Shown: positions 21,440-32,188 of the stretch, piece after piece | Numbering within the stretch: position 1 is the stretch's first letter | Layout of the letters: the number at the start of each line of letters is the position of its first letter | NCBI GenBank assembly: GCA_004369085.1 | Contig: ML210163.1 | Coordinates: 186,001-250,000, forward strand | Reading direction: 5' to 3' | Source: Coprinopsis marcescibilis | Taxonomy: Eukaryota > Basidiomycota > Agaricomycetes > Agaricales > Psathyrellaceae | DNA: 64,000 nt | Program-made: the position numbers and the translations under genes | Notes under the pieces: model-generated | What the model saw: the letters and a program-made list of their open reading frames with translations, nothing else | The model's database searches: none | What the model was told of the DNA's origin: nothing

Positions 21440-21711
21440 TCAGTCGGGCCTCTTGAAAGGGTCGTGGCGGTGATCATCATGGTAGGCAGCAAAAGGCCCC
21501 GCAGCCGCCTGCCTCTGGCGTTGGAGACGGTGAGTAGTGGTGAGTTCGCTGACAACTTCGTTGCCGACGAGGCTCTTGGGATGTTCGAAGCTCATATATC
21601 ATATGTAGTTCATCTGACAGTCACCAAAATTCATCCTACAGACGGTGACAATGGGTACCGATTATCCATAACACTTCGATGTCGTTGGTTCTAAGTTTCC
21701 AGTCTTGGTGC
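21440..21711 (+). pseudogene. remnant of FAD oxidoreductase promoter and first exon
   Basis: Matches the upstream flank and exon 1 of the intact FAD gene at 24913: both have a CAAAAG..CCGC.GCCG block, a GAG.TCGCTG...GACGAG/AACGAG block, GACAATG at the start and TGCAACATGGG at the exon end. Here the exon (from ATG 21651) is broken by an early stop and extra bases. Everything after it is absent before the 3' end of P450 copy B. It shows that the duplicated unit was P450 plus divergent oxidase. Confidence 0.7.
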
Positions 21712-21934
21712 AACATGGGCTTGAACGAGTTGCCGATGACTCAAACCCTTTATTACGTAGGCCTTTAAGAATACAGTAGTAGTACTTAGTATGTAGTAGT
21801 AACCTATGATCACAGTACTGTCACGCGTTCCGAGACGCGAAAGAAGAGACAGTTTTAAATTTACACAGGAAACACTGCCCATCCGGGATTGAATACGGTG
21901 ATGCTCCAGTTGTAAGTTCTCAATCGCCGGGAGC

Positions 21935-24414
21935 CTAAACTCTCTTGGTGAACACAAGTGGTACACGGGTGGGACTGCAGGAAAGACTGTCAATGAACCA
22001 ATCGCTACAGGCTGAGGATCAGAGCTCACGTCAGCGTCAGAACCTCTTTGGAGGCAAAAATGCGTTCATAACGCTGTTCGAAGGTCTCGGAAGAGAATTG
22101 AGGTTCTTCCTTAATGCTAACCTTGTATTTCGAGATGAACATAGCCATCACGGCAACGGCCTCCGTCTCGAAGAACCTATTCTAATGTTAGATCCGTTAT
22201 CTTTTGAGTGCTGTTAAGGTTGCTCACCGTCTTCCAGGACATGCTCGAGGGCCTGTAGAACTATCAGCATTGCAAGAACTATGGCGTCATGGGGTTTATG
22301 ACGCTCACCAGAGCTGAAGGGGATGAACGCATCACGACGATAGTCTCGCAAGAACCTCTCAGGATTAAAAGACAAAGGATCTTTCCAGTACCGGGCTACA
22401 GATAGATTACATCAGTTTCGTCAGTATTGCAGAGGTATGGAGCGCGTACGGTTGTAGTGCATTCCCGCCGCATCTATGAGGACCGTAGAACCTTTCGGAA
22501 CTGGGATAGTCTTCTTTTCGCCTTTTCTATTGGTGATATCCAGGGTGGTATCCTCAGCCACTGACTTTGGGACCGACGTGATCTTTAACGGAATGTTAAA
22601 CAGGCAGTTAAGAGCTGTGGTAAAGATACTAACCGGGGGAAATAAACGCATAGTTTCATAGAGCACGCTGTTAATATCGTACGGTCAGCCACGCGCTCGA
22701 TGACGAGAGTTTCTATACTCACGCCGTACAACGTGTCAGACGGGGTAGGTCCTCATAGCTCTGTAGTATCGTACCTTGAATAAAAAGAGGGGATAAAAAC
22801 AGCGTGACAACTCACTGGCACTAGCCTGCCTTCTAGGACCGAAGTGATATGCGTATACAGAGCCTCCTGTTCCTCGGGGTACATTGACAACAGCGCAAAG
22901 GTAAAGGCCAAGGTATGAGCGGTCGTCTATTCATCAATGATCAGCTGTGCAGCAAAAGAAAAGGATAGAGAAATTAACCTCATGCCCAGCGATGAGGAAA
23001 ATAAAGATGTTTCCTGTTATTATTGATTTCTCAGCGCAACTGACAGGATATTCCGAACCAACTTACCTTTAACTGCCGCATCAGGCAACTTATCATCTGA
23101 ATCTTCGTTGTTGGCAAGGATGATGCTGAATAGATCTGATTTTCCCTCGGAATCCGGAGAGTTCTTTTTTTCCTCCAGCGTCTCAGTCAGGTGTGCCTTG
23201 AAAAGTGGTAACATTAGGATAATCACACCGAGCGAAATGACATCACTTACTCCCAGTTCTTCGAAGGAAACTCGGGCTTTCCTGAATCTCTCGGTTAGCC
23301 CCATGGCAGAAGCAGGCAGGATTACGCTCAGATAAAAGTCTGAGGTCATCCCGTGGAGGGCCTGGTTGAAAGTCATTCTGTGGCCTCCCTTTGGACCAGG
23401 TTCGGTCTCCCATGAGGGTTTATTGCCAAAAACTGCGCAACGAACAGATTATCGACGAGAGAAACACGGCAGTTAGGGAATCTTACCAGCAGCACCAAGA
23501 ACTAAAAGTGCGATCTGCTTATCATTGAGAAAAGTATGACAAGCTCAGTGGTAGAATACGCGCACCTTGTAAGTCAAGGAGGTACAATGGTCGAGTTCGA
23601 TAATGTCTTTGTCTCTCCAAACATCCTCAAAAAGCTCTGACAGGATGTTTACAGTCTCTTTGAATACCAGCCTGTTATTGCGCTGGTGGAATCGTTGGTA
23701 ACCTGAACGAATTGACAGACCACATGACACACCTCGGTAAATGCGGGTGACACAAGCTTCTTGTATTTTTTCCATTGTTCTCCCTCTGCAGAGATGATGT
23801 GGGGACCATAAATCTCCGTTCGCTCGTATATCTCCACGGGTTTTACGAACCGCCCCCGAGACGATGCGGTCACTTCCTATGATGATACGGGTAAACCTCA
23901 TCAATAAGGCTTGTGTCGAATTAGTGCACATACCCTGACAACATCGGCATCGGCCAGGGAGAAAACTATAGTCCGTTGACCAATTACTGCAACCTGTCAA
24001 CGAGGTTAGTGGCTGATCATTCGAACAGTTGGTGGACACCTACCTCTGAGATCACATCCCAACCAAACCTTTCGTATTCTTTCAAGGTCATTCGTCACGC
24101 AACATCAGATTTCACGTTGTATAAGATGCTCCTGCCACATACGGGAGTGTTTGAGCCTGATACGGCTGTTGGCTCCTTCGGTTATCCATCGTAAAGGGGG
24201 CAAAAAGGCCGTTAGGACGCTCTGTACAGAAACTAACTGTCGCTTTCCGACATGATATCTTTGAAAGGGAAGAGACGCGTCAGACCCTGAAATACCAATC
24301 TTGGCAGATGCGCAGTACTTACTGTATGGTCCCCAAGTCCTTCACGAACGCCAAAGCCCTGCGGCAGATAACTACGGCCAGAATCGATAGGGGAAGAAGG
24401 TAAAGGGAAGGCAT
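21935..24414 (-). CDS. cytochrome P450, intact copy B
   Basis: A minus-strand gene with about fourteen exons split by short introns. It starts at ATG 24414 (membrane anchor MPSLYLLPLSILAVVICRR) and ends with FTKRV and TAG at 21935-21937. P450 landmarks in order: I-helix AGHE/TTAHT (oxygen activation), ETMR of the K-helix (E-x-x-R), the PERF motif in FNPERFL, and the haem loop FSSGPRACPGRR with Cys codon 22239-22241. A long conserved N-terminal region (EGANSRIRLKHS, GPHIISAEGEQWKKYKKL) is typical of a large Agaricomycete CYP family. It should be an ER monooxygenase; the substrate is unknown. It is divergent from the FAD oxidoreductase, with a TATA-like ATATAAAA at 24471-24478. All exons join in frame by eye. 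Confidence 0.85.
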
Positions 24415-24912
24415 CGTGTTGTTGGGCAATTCGGGCGTGACAACTTACTCTACCGCTCTTGGTGCCAGCCTTTTATATGTGCTGGCTAGGTGCGGGTGTG
24501 GGCGACCTGGGTGCGTTGGCGCTACCGACACCCCCATCCTGAAACAGGCTTGAAGTTCGAATCCATGTGCATGTTATTGTGCCGCGGCCTGCCCGCAAAA
24601 ACCACGAGGTGTTCGGATTTAATTATATATGCAAGACGCCCTCACCATTGCAGCGTGGCAAGGATGGGATTCAGTGATTCGGAAAAGGTCGCGACGGTGA
24701 GCATTAGGTGAGCATTGGCAGATCGCGAAATCAGTCATCAAAAGCACCGCGGCCGTGGGACGATGGTGAGCTCGCTGTCAATGACAACGAGGAGATGATC
24801 GAACTCACCCACAGTTGACAACGATTGTTACTATACTGTCCTAGACAGCGATGGCGATCCCTAATAGAACGTCTTTCTGTACCTATCGCTCGTCTCCACC
24901 GCAGAGACGACA
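24415..24912. promoter_or_regulatory. bidirectional promoter of P450 copy B and FAD oxidoreductase
   Basis: 498 bp between divergent start codons. It contains a TATA-like box for the P450 (24471-24478, minus strand) that is conserved at 20811-20818 upstream of dead copy A. The two genes are probably co-expressed. Confidence 0.5.
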
Positions 24913-27121
24913 ATGAAGATCGCTATCGTCGGGTCTGGTGTTTCCGGTCTTGCTGCAACATGGGTATGAATATGATACGCGCTGAAGGTCTCAAGTTTCT
25001 GATACCCCTTGGGTACCCCCTTATAGCTCCTTAACGAATATAGCGACCATGAGGCTCACTTATACGAGTCAGACACGAGACCTGGCGGTCATGCCAATAC
25101 TGTCCGTTTTACTCCTCCAGGACGGCATGAAGGCGAGGACTCGGGAGTGGACGTCGATACGTGAGTTGCCTTATTCCTGGTCGCGACCGCATGCTGAATC
25201 ATTAGCTATACAGAGGATTCGTGAGTTCTGGACTATTGCACTGACAATAACCCCTTTACAACTCTGGTTTGGCTGCAGATAGTCCTCAATCCACCGACCT
25301 ACCCAAACTTTCTACGATTCCTTAGGCTTCATTCATCCGCCAAACAGGGGTCATGGCTCAATAGCATCCTCCAACGTTCAGCACCGTTTGAGGATAACCC
25401 CATGGCTACTGGAATCAATGTAGTTCCAACGGAGATGACCTTTAGCGTCACCAGGGATGGCGGAAAGTTTGAATGGGCAGGGAAGAATCTGTTCACAGTG
25501 TTCTGTCAGCCTCGACGGCTCCTGGACCCTGGGATGTGGCGGATGGTCTACGATGTGCTTCGGTTCAACGTCTGTTCCCGGGCAATCCTAAGGAAGAAAG
25601 TCGATTCCGCAGACAAAGTGTTGTCCATTGGAGAATATCTTGAACTCGAAGGCTATTCTCGAGAGTTCACGCACAATTACCTGGTGGTGGGTTTTCCTGG
25701 AATACTTGCGCTATTAGTACACTCTGTAATCATCATTTTATCAGCCAATGACTGCGGCTATCTGGAGCACACCACCTGGCAAATGCGCTCTAGATTTCCC
25801 AGCGCGCACTCTGGTCAGTGGTTCCTTCACATATACTTTACAAACTAACGGTCTCCCAGATCCAGTTCATGTTCAATCACCACCTGCTTCAGGTGACAGG
25901 AAAGCCGGCGTGGCTCACCATCCAAGGCGGAAGGTATGCCGGCGACTTTCGTCTGCTCCCTCGTCCCTAACGATGAAATTTCCAGTCATCGTTACGTCAA
26001 TCAAATACTCTCAAATCTGCCCGAGAACCAGCTTCATCTCAGCACACCCGTCGTCAAAGTAGTCACTCACCAGCAGGACGAGTCTACAAAGGTCGTCCTC
26101 ACAACCGAACATGGGGAAGAGGAATACGACCATGTCATTCTCGCCTGTCACTCAGACACGGCTTTGGAAATCTTGGAAGCGGGGAACAGCACCGGAGAAG
26201 AACGTCGTATACTCGGCGAGTTCAAATGGAACCAGAATGAGGTTATCTTGCACTCGGATGTTAGGGTACGTCGCCTCGATTCTCGTGTCTCTACAACAGT
26301 TAACGGATTGCGTAGATGATGCCCACCAATCGGAGTGCCTGGTCTTGCTGGAACTATCTGACGACCACGACCGGCCCCGAGGCCGACATTACAGACCGTG
26401 TTTCTTTGTGAGTACTGTTCCCTCCCTGTTCTGAACGAGACTAACCTTTGCAACAGAACCTGTAAGTTTTCCACACCATGCGTATGCCATCACTCTCGAA
26501 TCCCAGTATAGACGGGATGAACGACCTTCAGCACATTCCAGAATCCAAATACGGGCCCGTCCTAGCGACCCTCAACGCGCCATTCGAACCTGCCCAGGAC
26601 AAAGTCGTCGGAAGATGGAAGTACGACCACCCAGTCCTTGACCACAAAGTGGGCACTCCTTCTTTCCTCCCGCTTCAAGCTTTAACGTTTTAACCTTCAT
26701 TTGGTAGGCTGTTGAGGCTCAAAACGAAATGCACAAAATCCAAAATCAACGCTCCATCACTTTCGCCGGTGCATACCTCAAATATGGATTCCACGAAGAC
26801 GGCTTCACCTCAGGCCTGCTTGCTGCGTGTGCAGTTGACGAGGAGCCTGGCAGGTTTCCTACATTCAGGTATTCCAAGGCCAGCCATGACCTATCAATCC
26901 CCATCCTCGGTGCGACCGTCAAACCACCGTTCGACATCCAGTATGCCGACCATCACCTTGCGATTGAGCGTGAAGGCTGGTGGACGTTGGACAAGAGTCT
27001 CGCGATCCTTTTTAGGTTCTTTGAGGTGTGGGGGCTGCGAGCACTGATCGGGTCTGTCGGGTCATTTATACTCTATTGCATCAGTTTGATGCTCGGTGTG
27101 ACAGTCGATCGCTCTGTATAA
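24913..27121 (+). CDS. FAD-dependent oxidoreductase, amine-oxidase-like (COG2907 type)
   Basis: Begins MKIAIVGSGVSGLAATW, a dinucleotide-binding G-x-G-x-x-G for FAD, and continues with YESDTRPGGHANTV, as in predicted NAD/FAD-binding oxidoreductases. Early exons are 24913-24963, 25027-25160, a 7-nt micro-exon 25214-25220, then a long exon from 25279. The micro-exon is required to read VDTGFIVLN, a conserved family motif. Further motifs are PTEMTFSV, FEWAGKNL, MTAAIWSTPP and, near the end, ITFAGAYLKYGFHEDGF. The C-terminus has a hydrophobic segment (SFILYCISLMLGV) that may anchor it in a membrane. It is divergent from the P450 and convergent with the BBE-type oxidase, which suggests one metabolic cluster. 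The substrate is unknown. Confidence 0.82.
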
Positions 27122-27238
27122 ATGCGGCTCGCGCACACGCGAATATGAGAACAAGAATAGATTGTGTACCATGTAGTAGTAGTGTCTAGTGGGTCAGAAA
27201 TATCAGCGATTAATGTACCCTATGCATGCAACGTTCGT

Positions 27239-29823
27239 TTAAAGATAACAGCTGAAACGAGGCGATGAACGTTTCCAACCAACTAAGAGTTCGTCAGTCC
27301 GAGTTTCCACTTTTATGGAAGCATCCTTGACTTACCACAATGCCAGCAGTCGAGGAGCTGCTCCGGATCACTGGATAGAATGGTCAGCCCACCGGAGCTG
27401 CACCTACTACAGTAGATTCACTCACTATTTCTTCTTGAGTCTAAGCAATCTGGGATAATGTTCTCCCCAAAACGACACTAACAGGCATATATTAACAACG
27501 AAAGTCCTATGCATACCAGCAATAGTGCACATACCTTCAAAATTAGGTTCGAGCACATCAGACTCGTTCTGAAACCCCGGTAAGCCACCAATCCGTCCTT
27601 AGTACTTGTGTTGCAACTTACCACGTAGGCAGCATCGGGAGTGATCCTCCTCAAGCTATCAATCGATTCGCTAGCCTTCTTGTACTGCCCTGAGATCTCT
27701 TCCTTGGTCGTGTTCCAGTTCCACGGCGCAATCACAGTGACATGGTACAAGCTATCTCTCCATGCCTCAGTCACACTGGTCTGGCCCGTCGACGGCACAG
27801 ACGCAGGCGCTGAAATTAGCATGATCAGGCCCGGGGTAGCAGCATCTGCGGCCAGCATAGCCGACACGAGCTCCTTCCGCTTCTCCGGTGTCCTAAAGTT
27901 ATCCTTGTTCACGAGTCTTGAAGCCAATGCAAGGGGCTTTCCAACGGACTGCGTTAGGGTTATCGTCAATGAGTTTTTGTTCTGCAGCCTGAGCTGACGA
28001 TATCGACATACCGCAACAAAGTCGTTCGTAAACGCCGCGAAGAAGGCTGCGAATGAAGGGAACTCGGTCACAATCAACCTGACGGTCCCGGTTCCCTCGG
28101 CTTTGATCCTTTCGCCAAATTCAACGAGCGGTGCGATAGATTTAGCAGCCTCTGCGGGCGAGAGGACCGGGTTAATCAAGATGATCGCACTTGAGATTCC
28201 ATAGCCTCCCCATCCATCTTCTGCCCATTTGAGGCCGTTGTCGGTTAGGATCTCCCAAGCCTCCGTCGTTCGCGTGATGTTGGGAACTTGGAAAGTGAGA
28301 ATCACAGTTTGGAGCTTGACTGTGGGGGAAGCGAGCATGGTTGCCTCGAGGACGACACCAAAGGTTCCTCCGCCACCTAACTATATGTTAGTCTTGGTTC
28401 CATATGTCTAATGCACAGTGCAAAGAAGCTAACCTCCACGCAGAGCCCAGAAAAGATCCTCGTTTTGACATTCATTTGCAACCCTGTACTTGCCGTCCGG
28501 TGTTACGACTTTGTATTCGAGCTGGACGGGGAGTTGTGAATACCGACTTGCGCATTAGGAGATTAGGATTCTTACCACTCGGTCGACTCCAAGTCCCATG
28601 GTGTTGGAGAGTGGGCCATGGCCTCCACCCTACGCTAATGGTCAGTGCGTGACACCTGACACCCGAGGTCGGAGCTCACCTGAAGCCAACCGCCTACTGA
28701 GCCGACGGCTTTATCTGACCCTAAACAATTGCAAAGTTACTGAGCCCCTGGTGTCCGAAGCAAAGTGGCTAGGGACGTACCTCCGACCAAGGTGATGTTG
28801 TTGGCTTGTGCGAACGGGTATGCCTGACCCCATTGGACCCCAGCCTACAGTGGTTCATTGATGAGATATACACGGGACGAGATGAAATTCCGCTGACCCC
28901 CATGGTAACACCTTGGCGTGGTGTTACCCCTTTACATCCGTTGGGCACAAACTCGGGGTTGTATGAAATCTAATAGTTGGGGAGCTTCGTGAGCAACATG
29001 GATGATCTGTACAAATGACCAAACTAGCGCACACTCTTCAAGTTGTGGGTCTGTCATAACGTGTGAGTGAACATGTTGAACGATCAAGAATCAAAAGCTT
29101 ACCCAAAGACCGAGTGAACCAGGTGCACTGCTCCTTCCCTTGTAATCGTGCTAAATCAGCCCAAGGGTCGGTCAGAATGTGATCAAGCCCTTGCGTGTGC
29201 GACAAACAACATACCCCAGTATTCCGAATGACGATTGGAATTGCATTGCGCCTCGAGAACTTGAATGCAGCTTTCACATCATTCTCATTCTGTACGTCAA
29301 CCTGAAACAAAATTAGTAAGGGCAGAGATTGAATGAATGGAAGAGAGGGCTTACAAAGTAGTCAGACACGCTTCCCTGACCACAGTTCTGTCCAAAGGTT
29401 GCGTCGAGATTATTTGGATTCGTATGGTCGAGCAAGCATTGCACTTGGGTAGCTTGGCAAGTCTCCCATTGGGATTGTATGTAAGCACCAGTTTTGTCGG
29501 TGCGATGCACTGCGAAAAGCCGAAAATATCAGAACACATCCGGCGCAATCGCCTTGGATATCCTGCAGCTTACGTTCTTCGATGTAATTTTTGCGTACAT
29601 CCAGGCACTCCGGAGACTCGAAGTCCTCGAAGCACGGAGCAGCAAAAGGTGAGGCCTTGTGAAGTCTGCCTTCTACTTCCCGCTCCAAGCGCTGCCATTC
29701 TGCATTCAGGTCGGGTTGGTTGAGCGCTCGAACTGCAACTGGCATAGCTTCTTCCGAACACGTCAGTGACGCCGAAGTGAGAGCCAAAAGGCTCAAGAGA
29801 GCGAGCGGGCGCAGGTAGCCCAT
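27239..29823 (-). CDS. secreted FAD-linked oxidase, berberine-bridge (BBE) type
   Basis: Starts at ATG 29823 with a signal peptide ([19 protein letters not shown]). It is spread over about a dozen exons and ends ...[20 protein letters not shown] with stop at 27239-27241. The FAD-binding domain (PCMH/VAO fold) shows [21 protein letters not shown] with the His expected to carry covalent [17 protein letters not shown] and [15 protein letters not shown]. The BBE C-terminal domain is visible at [11 protein letters not shown] and [12 protein letters not shown]. Fungal members oxidise sugars, alcohols or secondary metabolites outside the cell. All joins I checked keep frame. The stop lies 117 nt from that of the FAD gene, tail to tail. 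Confidence 0.88.
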
Positions 29824-30425
29824 GGTGTGAAGTATGGATCGGTGGGGTGCTAATGCGTTTGCAGTACATATTTGGGCCTCGTTTTATATGAATCTGCCGT
29901 TCCAGATATGTCCGATCATACGGGCTCCGCTGGCTTGAATCAGGTAAGAAAATGACTATTTCTGCTGAGCGTAGTTGGATTGGTGAAGCTGTCCGATGCC
30001 GTTGTTGACCGTTAGCACCACCTTTTAGGGCAAAACCGTGATGAATTGGGATTTGTTGTGCTTGAATTCGACGCGAACGAAATCCCCAACGAGAACAGGA
30101 CGTTTCTCTCTCTTACTCCAAGCTCCTGTTGCCTCCGTGATGCTATGTTTATCAAGCTTCGTTGTTGGAGTCGCACGTTCCAGGTATCAAGAAGATGCCG
30201 CATTACAGAGACCATTTGTTGCCATCACGAAAGAATCATAGACAGTGTGAACGTCTGCACGGACATATCCTGGCAGCGATGGGGAATGAGTAGAAGAGAT
30301 CCGAGGGCGCATATTTGTCGCAGAGATGGTTACGACCAGTTTTGTGATGGAATGGAAGAAACCCTTGACTACTCCGGATTCATGACTGAGAGACGACGAT
30401 CCCGAGAAGGGCGGCACTGAGCAAT
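29824..30425. other. intergenic, divergent promoters
   Basis: The region between the BBE-type oxidase and DCS1, which are transcribed away from each other. No gene is seen; open frames here have no family features. Confidence 0.5.
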
Positions 30426-30441
30426 CTTATCTTATCTTATC
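30426..30441. promoter_or_regulatory. triple GATA-factor site
   Basis: Three overlapping CTTATC units, read as GATAAG on the minus strand, about 80 nt before DCS1 and about 600 nt before the oxidase. GATA zinc-finger proteins control nitrogen, iron and light responses in fungi. Clustering makes a chance match less likely, but function is inferred. Confidence 0.4.
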
Positions 30442-30520
30442 CGATCAAAAGGCTCAGCTGTGATCAGAATGCTCAAAGTTCGTTAATCGACGCGCTACTC
30501 CGACTAACCTTTCGTCTTCC

Positions 30521-31681
30521 ATGTCGCATCCATTCGCTTTGGCAGGTCTTTCAGACCTCCAGACCTTTGAATTTCAAAAGGTCATCAATGAAGATCCAGC
30601 AAGCCATGCGCTAACGCTGCTCGGTACCTTAAAGACGGCGCAGGCAATCATACGAATCGAAAAGACCGCCTTAAATGCCTCTGATGGTCAGCGCTTTTTC
30701 GGGGACGACGGCCTGGTTCAGCAAGTCCAACGCGAAGAGAGCACGGATATCGTAAGAATCCGCTAGCATATCCTTATACGTGGTCGAATGACAGTCGTAG
30801 TACTCGTGGTTCTTCGCCTGGTTGGCCGAGGATCGGGAGCGGGATTTGAAGGTCAGTGTGATATGCCCAGCAACCGAGACCCACGTCCGCAAGGTATGTA
30901 CCATATGCCGTTGTGTATATACGTCGGTCTTGACGGGCACTCAAGTATACCAGGCAGGAGCAGGTGCTCATTAGGGAGACACCCACGTTGTACGAGCACG
31001 TCGTTAAGTCATACATCGCCGAATTCCCTCTTTCGCGCACTCAGTGGTAAGCGCTTTCTCTAATTGGCAGCGGGGAAAGCGCGCTGACCATGCGATTAGG
31101 GTCGAAAACATCCTCAACGGACTTTCGGAGCAATCGAAGATCTTGTACTCCAATCCACAATTCTTGATCCTTCCAGACATGAAATGGGACCTCAAAACTG
31201 TATCCTCACTCTATTTGGTTACCTTAGTGCAAGATCGAAGTATCAAGAGCCTTCGTGACCTCCGAGGGCATCACATAGACCTTCTCAAAGCGATCAGGGA
31301 TCAAGCTGAACGGATCGTACTGGAAAGATGGAACCTTGCGAAAGGAACGCTGCGAATGTACATCCATTACCAGCCGAGCTACTGTGGGTCGTCTTTTCGA
31401 CCCTGTACACAACTTCTCATCCCTTGATCACAGACCATTTTCACGTTCATATTGTCAATGTGAATTACCTACCTGGAGGGCTGGGTATGACTGTTGGCCA
31501 AGCGCATCTGTTGGACGACGTGATTTCACTGGTGAGCCCCCAAAGCACCCTTTTCAAAACCCGGTTTTCTAAGCCAACGTAGCTTGAATTAGATTCCAAT
31601 GTTTTCCAACGCATGACTTTGTCGTACAGTTTGGGAGATCAGAGCGACCTTCTGCGTCGTATTCGAGAGAGCGAATTGTGA
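30521..31681 (+). CDS. DCS1: scavenger mRNA-decapping enzyme (m7GpppX diphosphatase, DcpS/Dcs1)
   Basis: Six exons (30521-30751, 30801-30893, 30946-31046, 31100-31383, 31434-31531, 31583-31681) encode 301 residues. The enzyme hydrolyses the capped oligonucleotides left after 3'-to-5' mRNA decay, releasing m7GMP. The HIT-family active site spans the fourth intron: HYQPSYYHFHVHIVN, with the His triad H-x-H-x-H and the middle His as nucleophile. Upstream LPDMKWD and SLRDLRGHH are also typical of DcpS. The C-terminal AHLLDDVI...R.LSYSL matches the family end. Length is slightly below the human enzyme (337). The exons join cleanly, so the gene looks functional. Confidence 0.95.
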
Positions 31682-31782
31682 TCAGAATTTTGCCCCTATC
31701 AATCGATCAAAGCATTCTCATATCCAAGAATAGTCACGACTTGAGCTCACTTCCGCCTTGCAAGGTTTCTTCATGCTGCCCA

Positions 31783-32032
31783 CGACGAGATTCCGAAGGT
31801 ATGTTTTCCTGCATTCAGCACCTTGAATCTTGATTGCATGCTTGGGGCTTGTGATGTGCCATTTCTGGCCTCCAACGTCACTTGATGTCACCTCGGCATT
31901 GACGCCATTTCACCGACGAGATTCCGAAGGTATGTTTTCCTGCATTCAGCACCTTGAATCTTGATTGCATGCTTGGGGCTTGTGATGTGCGATTTCTGGC
32001 CTCCAACGTCGCTTGATGTTACCTCGGCATTG
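31783..32032. repeat. 119-bp direct repeat pair
   Basis: Two copies (31783-31901 and 31914-32032) with three differences in 119 positions, separated by 12 bp. Each copy contains GAAGGTATGTTTTCCTGCATTCAG, an intron-like donor and acceptor only 22 nt apart. They lie in the 5' region of the gene at 32189. This is a very recent local duplication. Confidence 0.9.
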
Positions 32033-32188
32033 TGCATTCTCCCTTGTCGAAGTGCCCATAAGCTCCACCATGACCTTTTAAAGACAGTCGGCGTTCAGCC
32101 TTCATGAATTTGTGATGACGTCACTTCCATCGTAATGCATAAACGGACTCGCTCAGGTGTCACAAGAACAAGAACAACGCCTTGCAAG

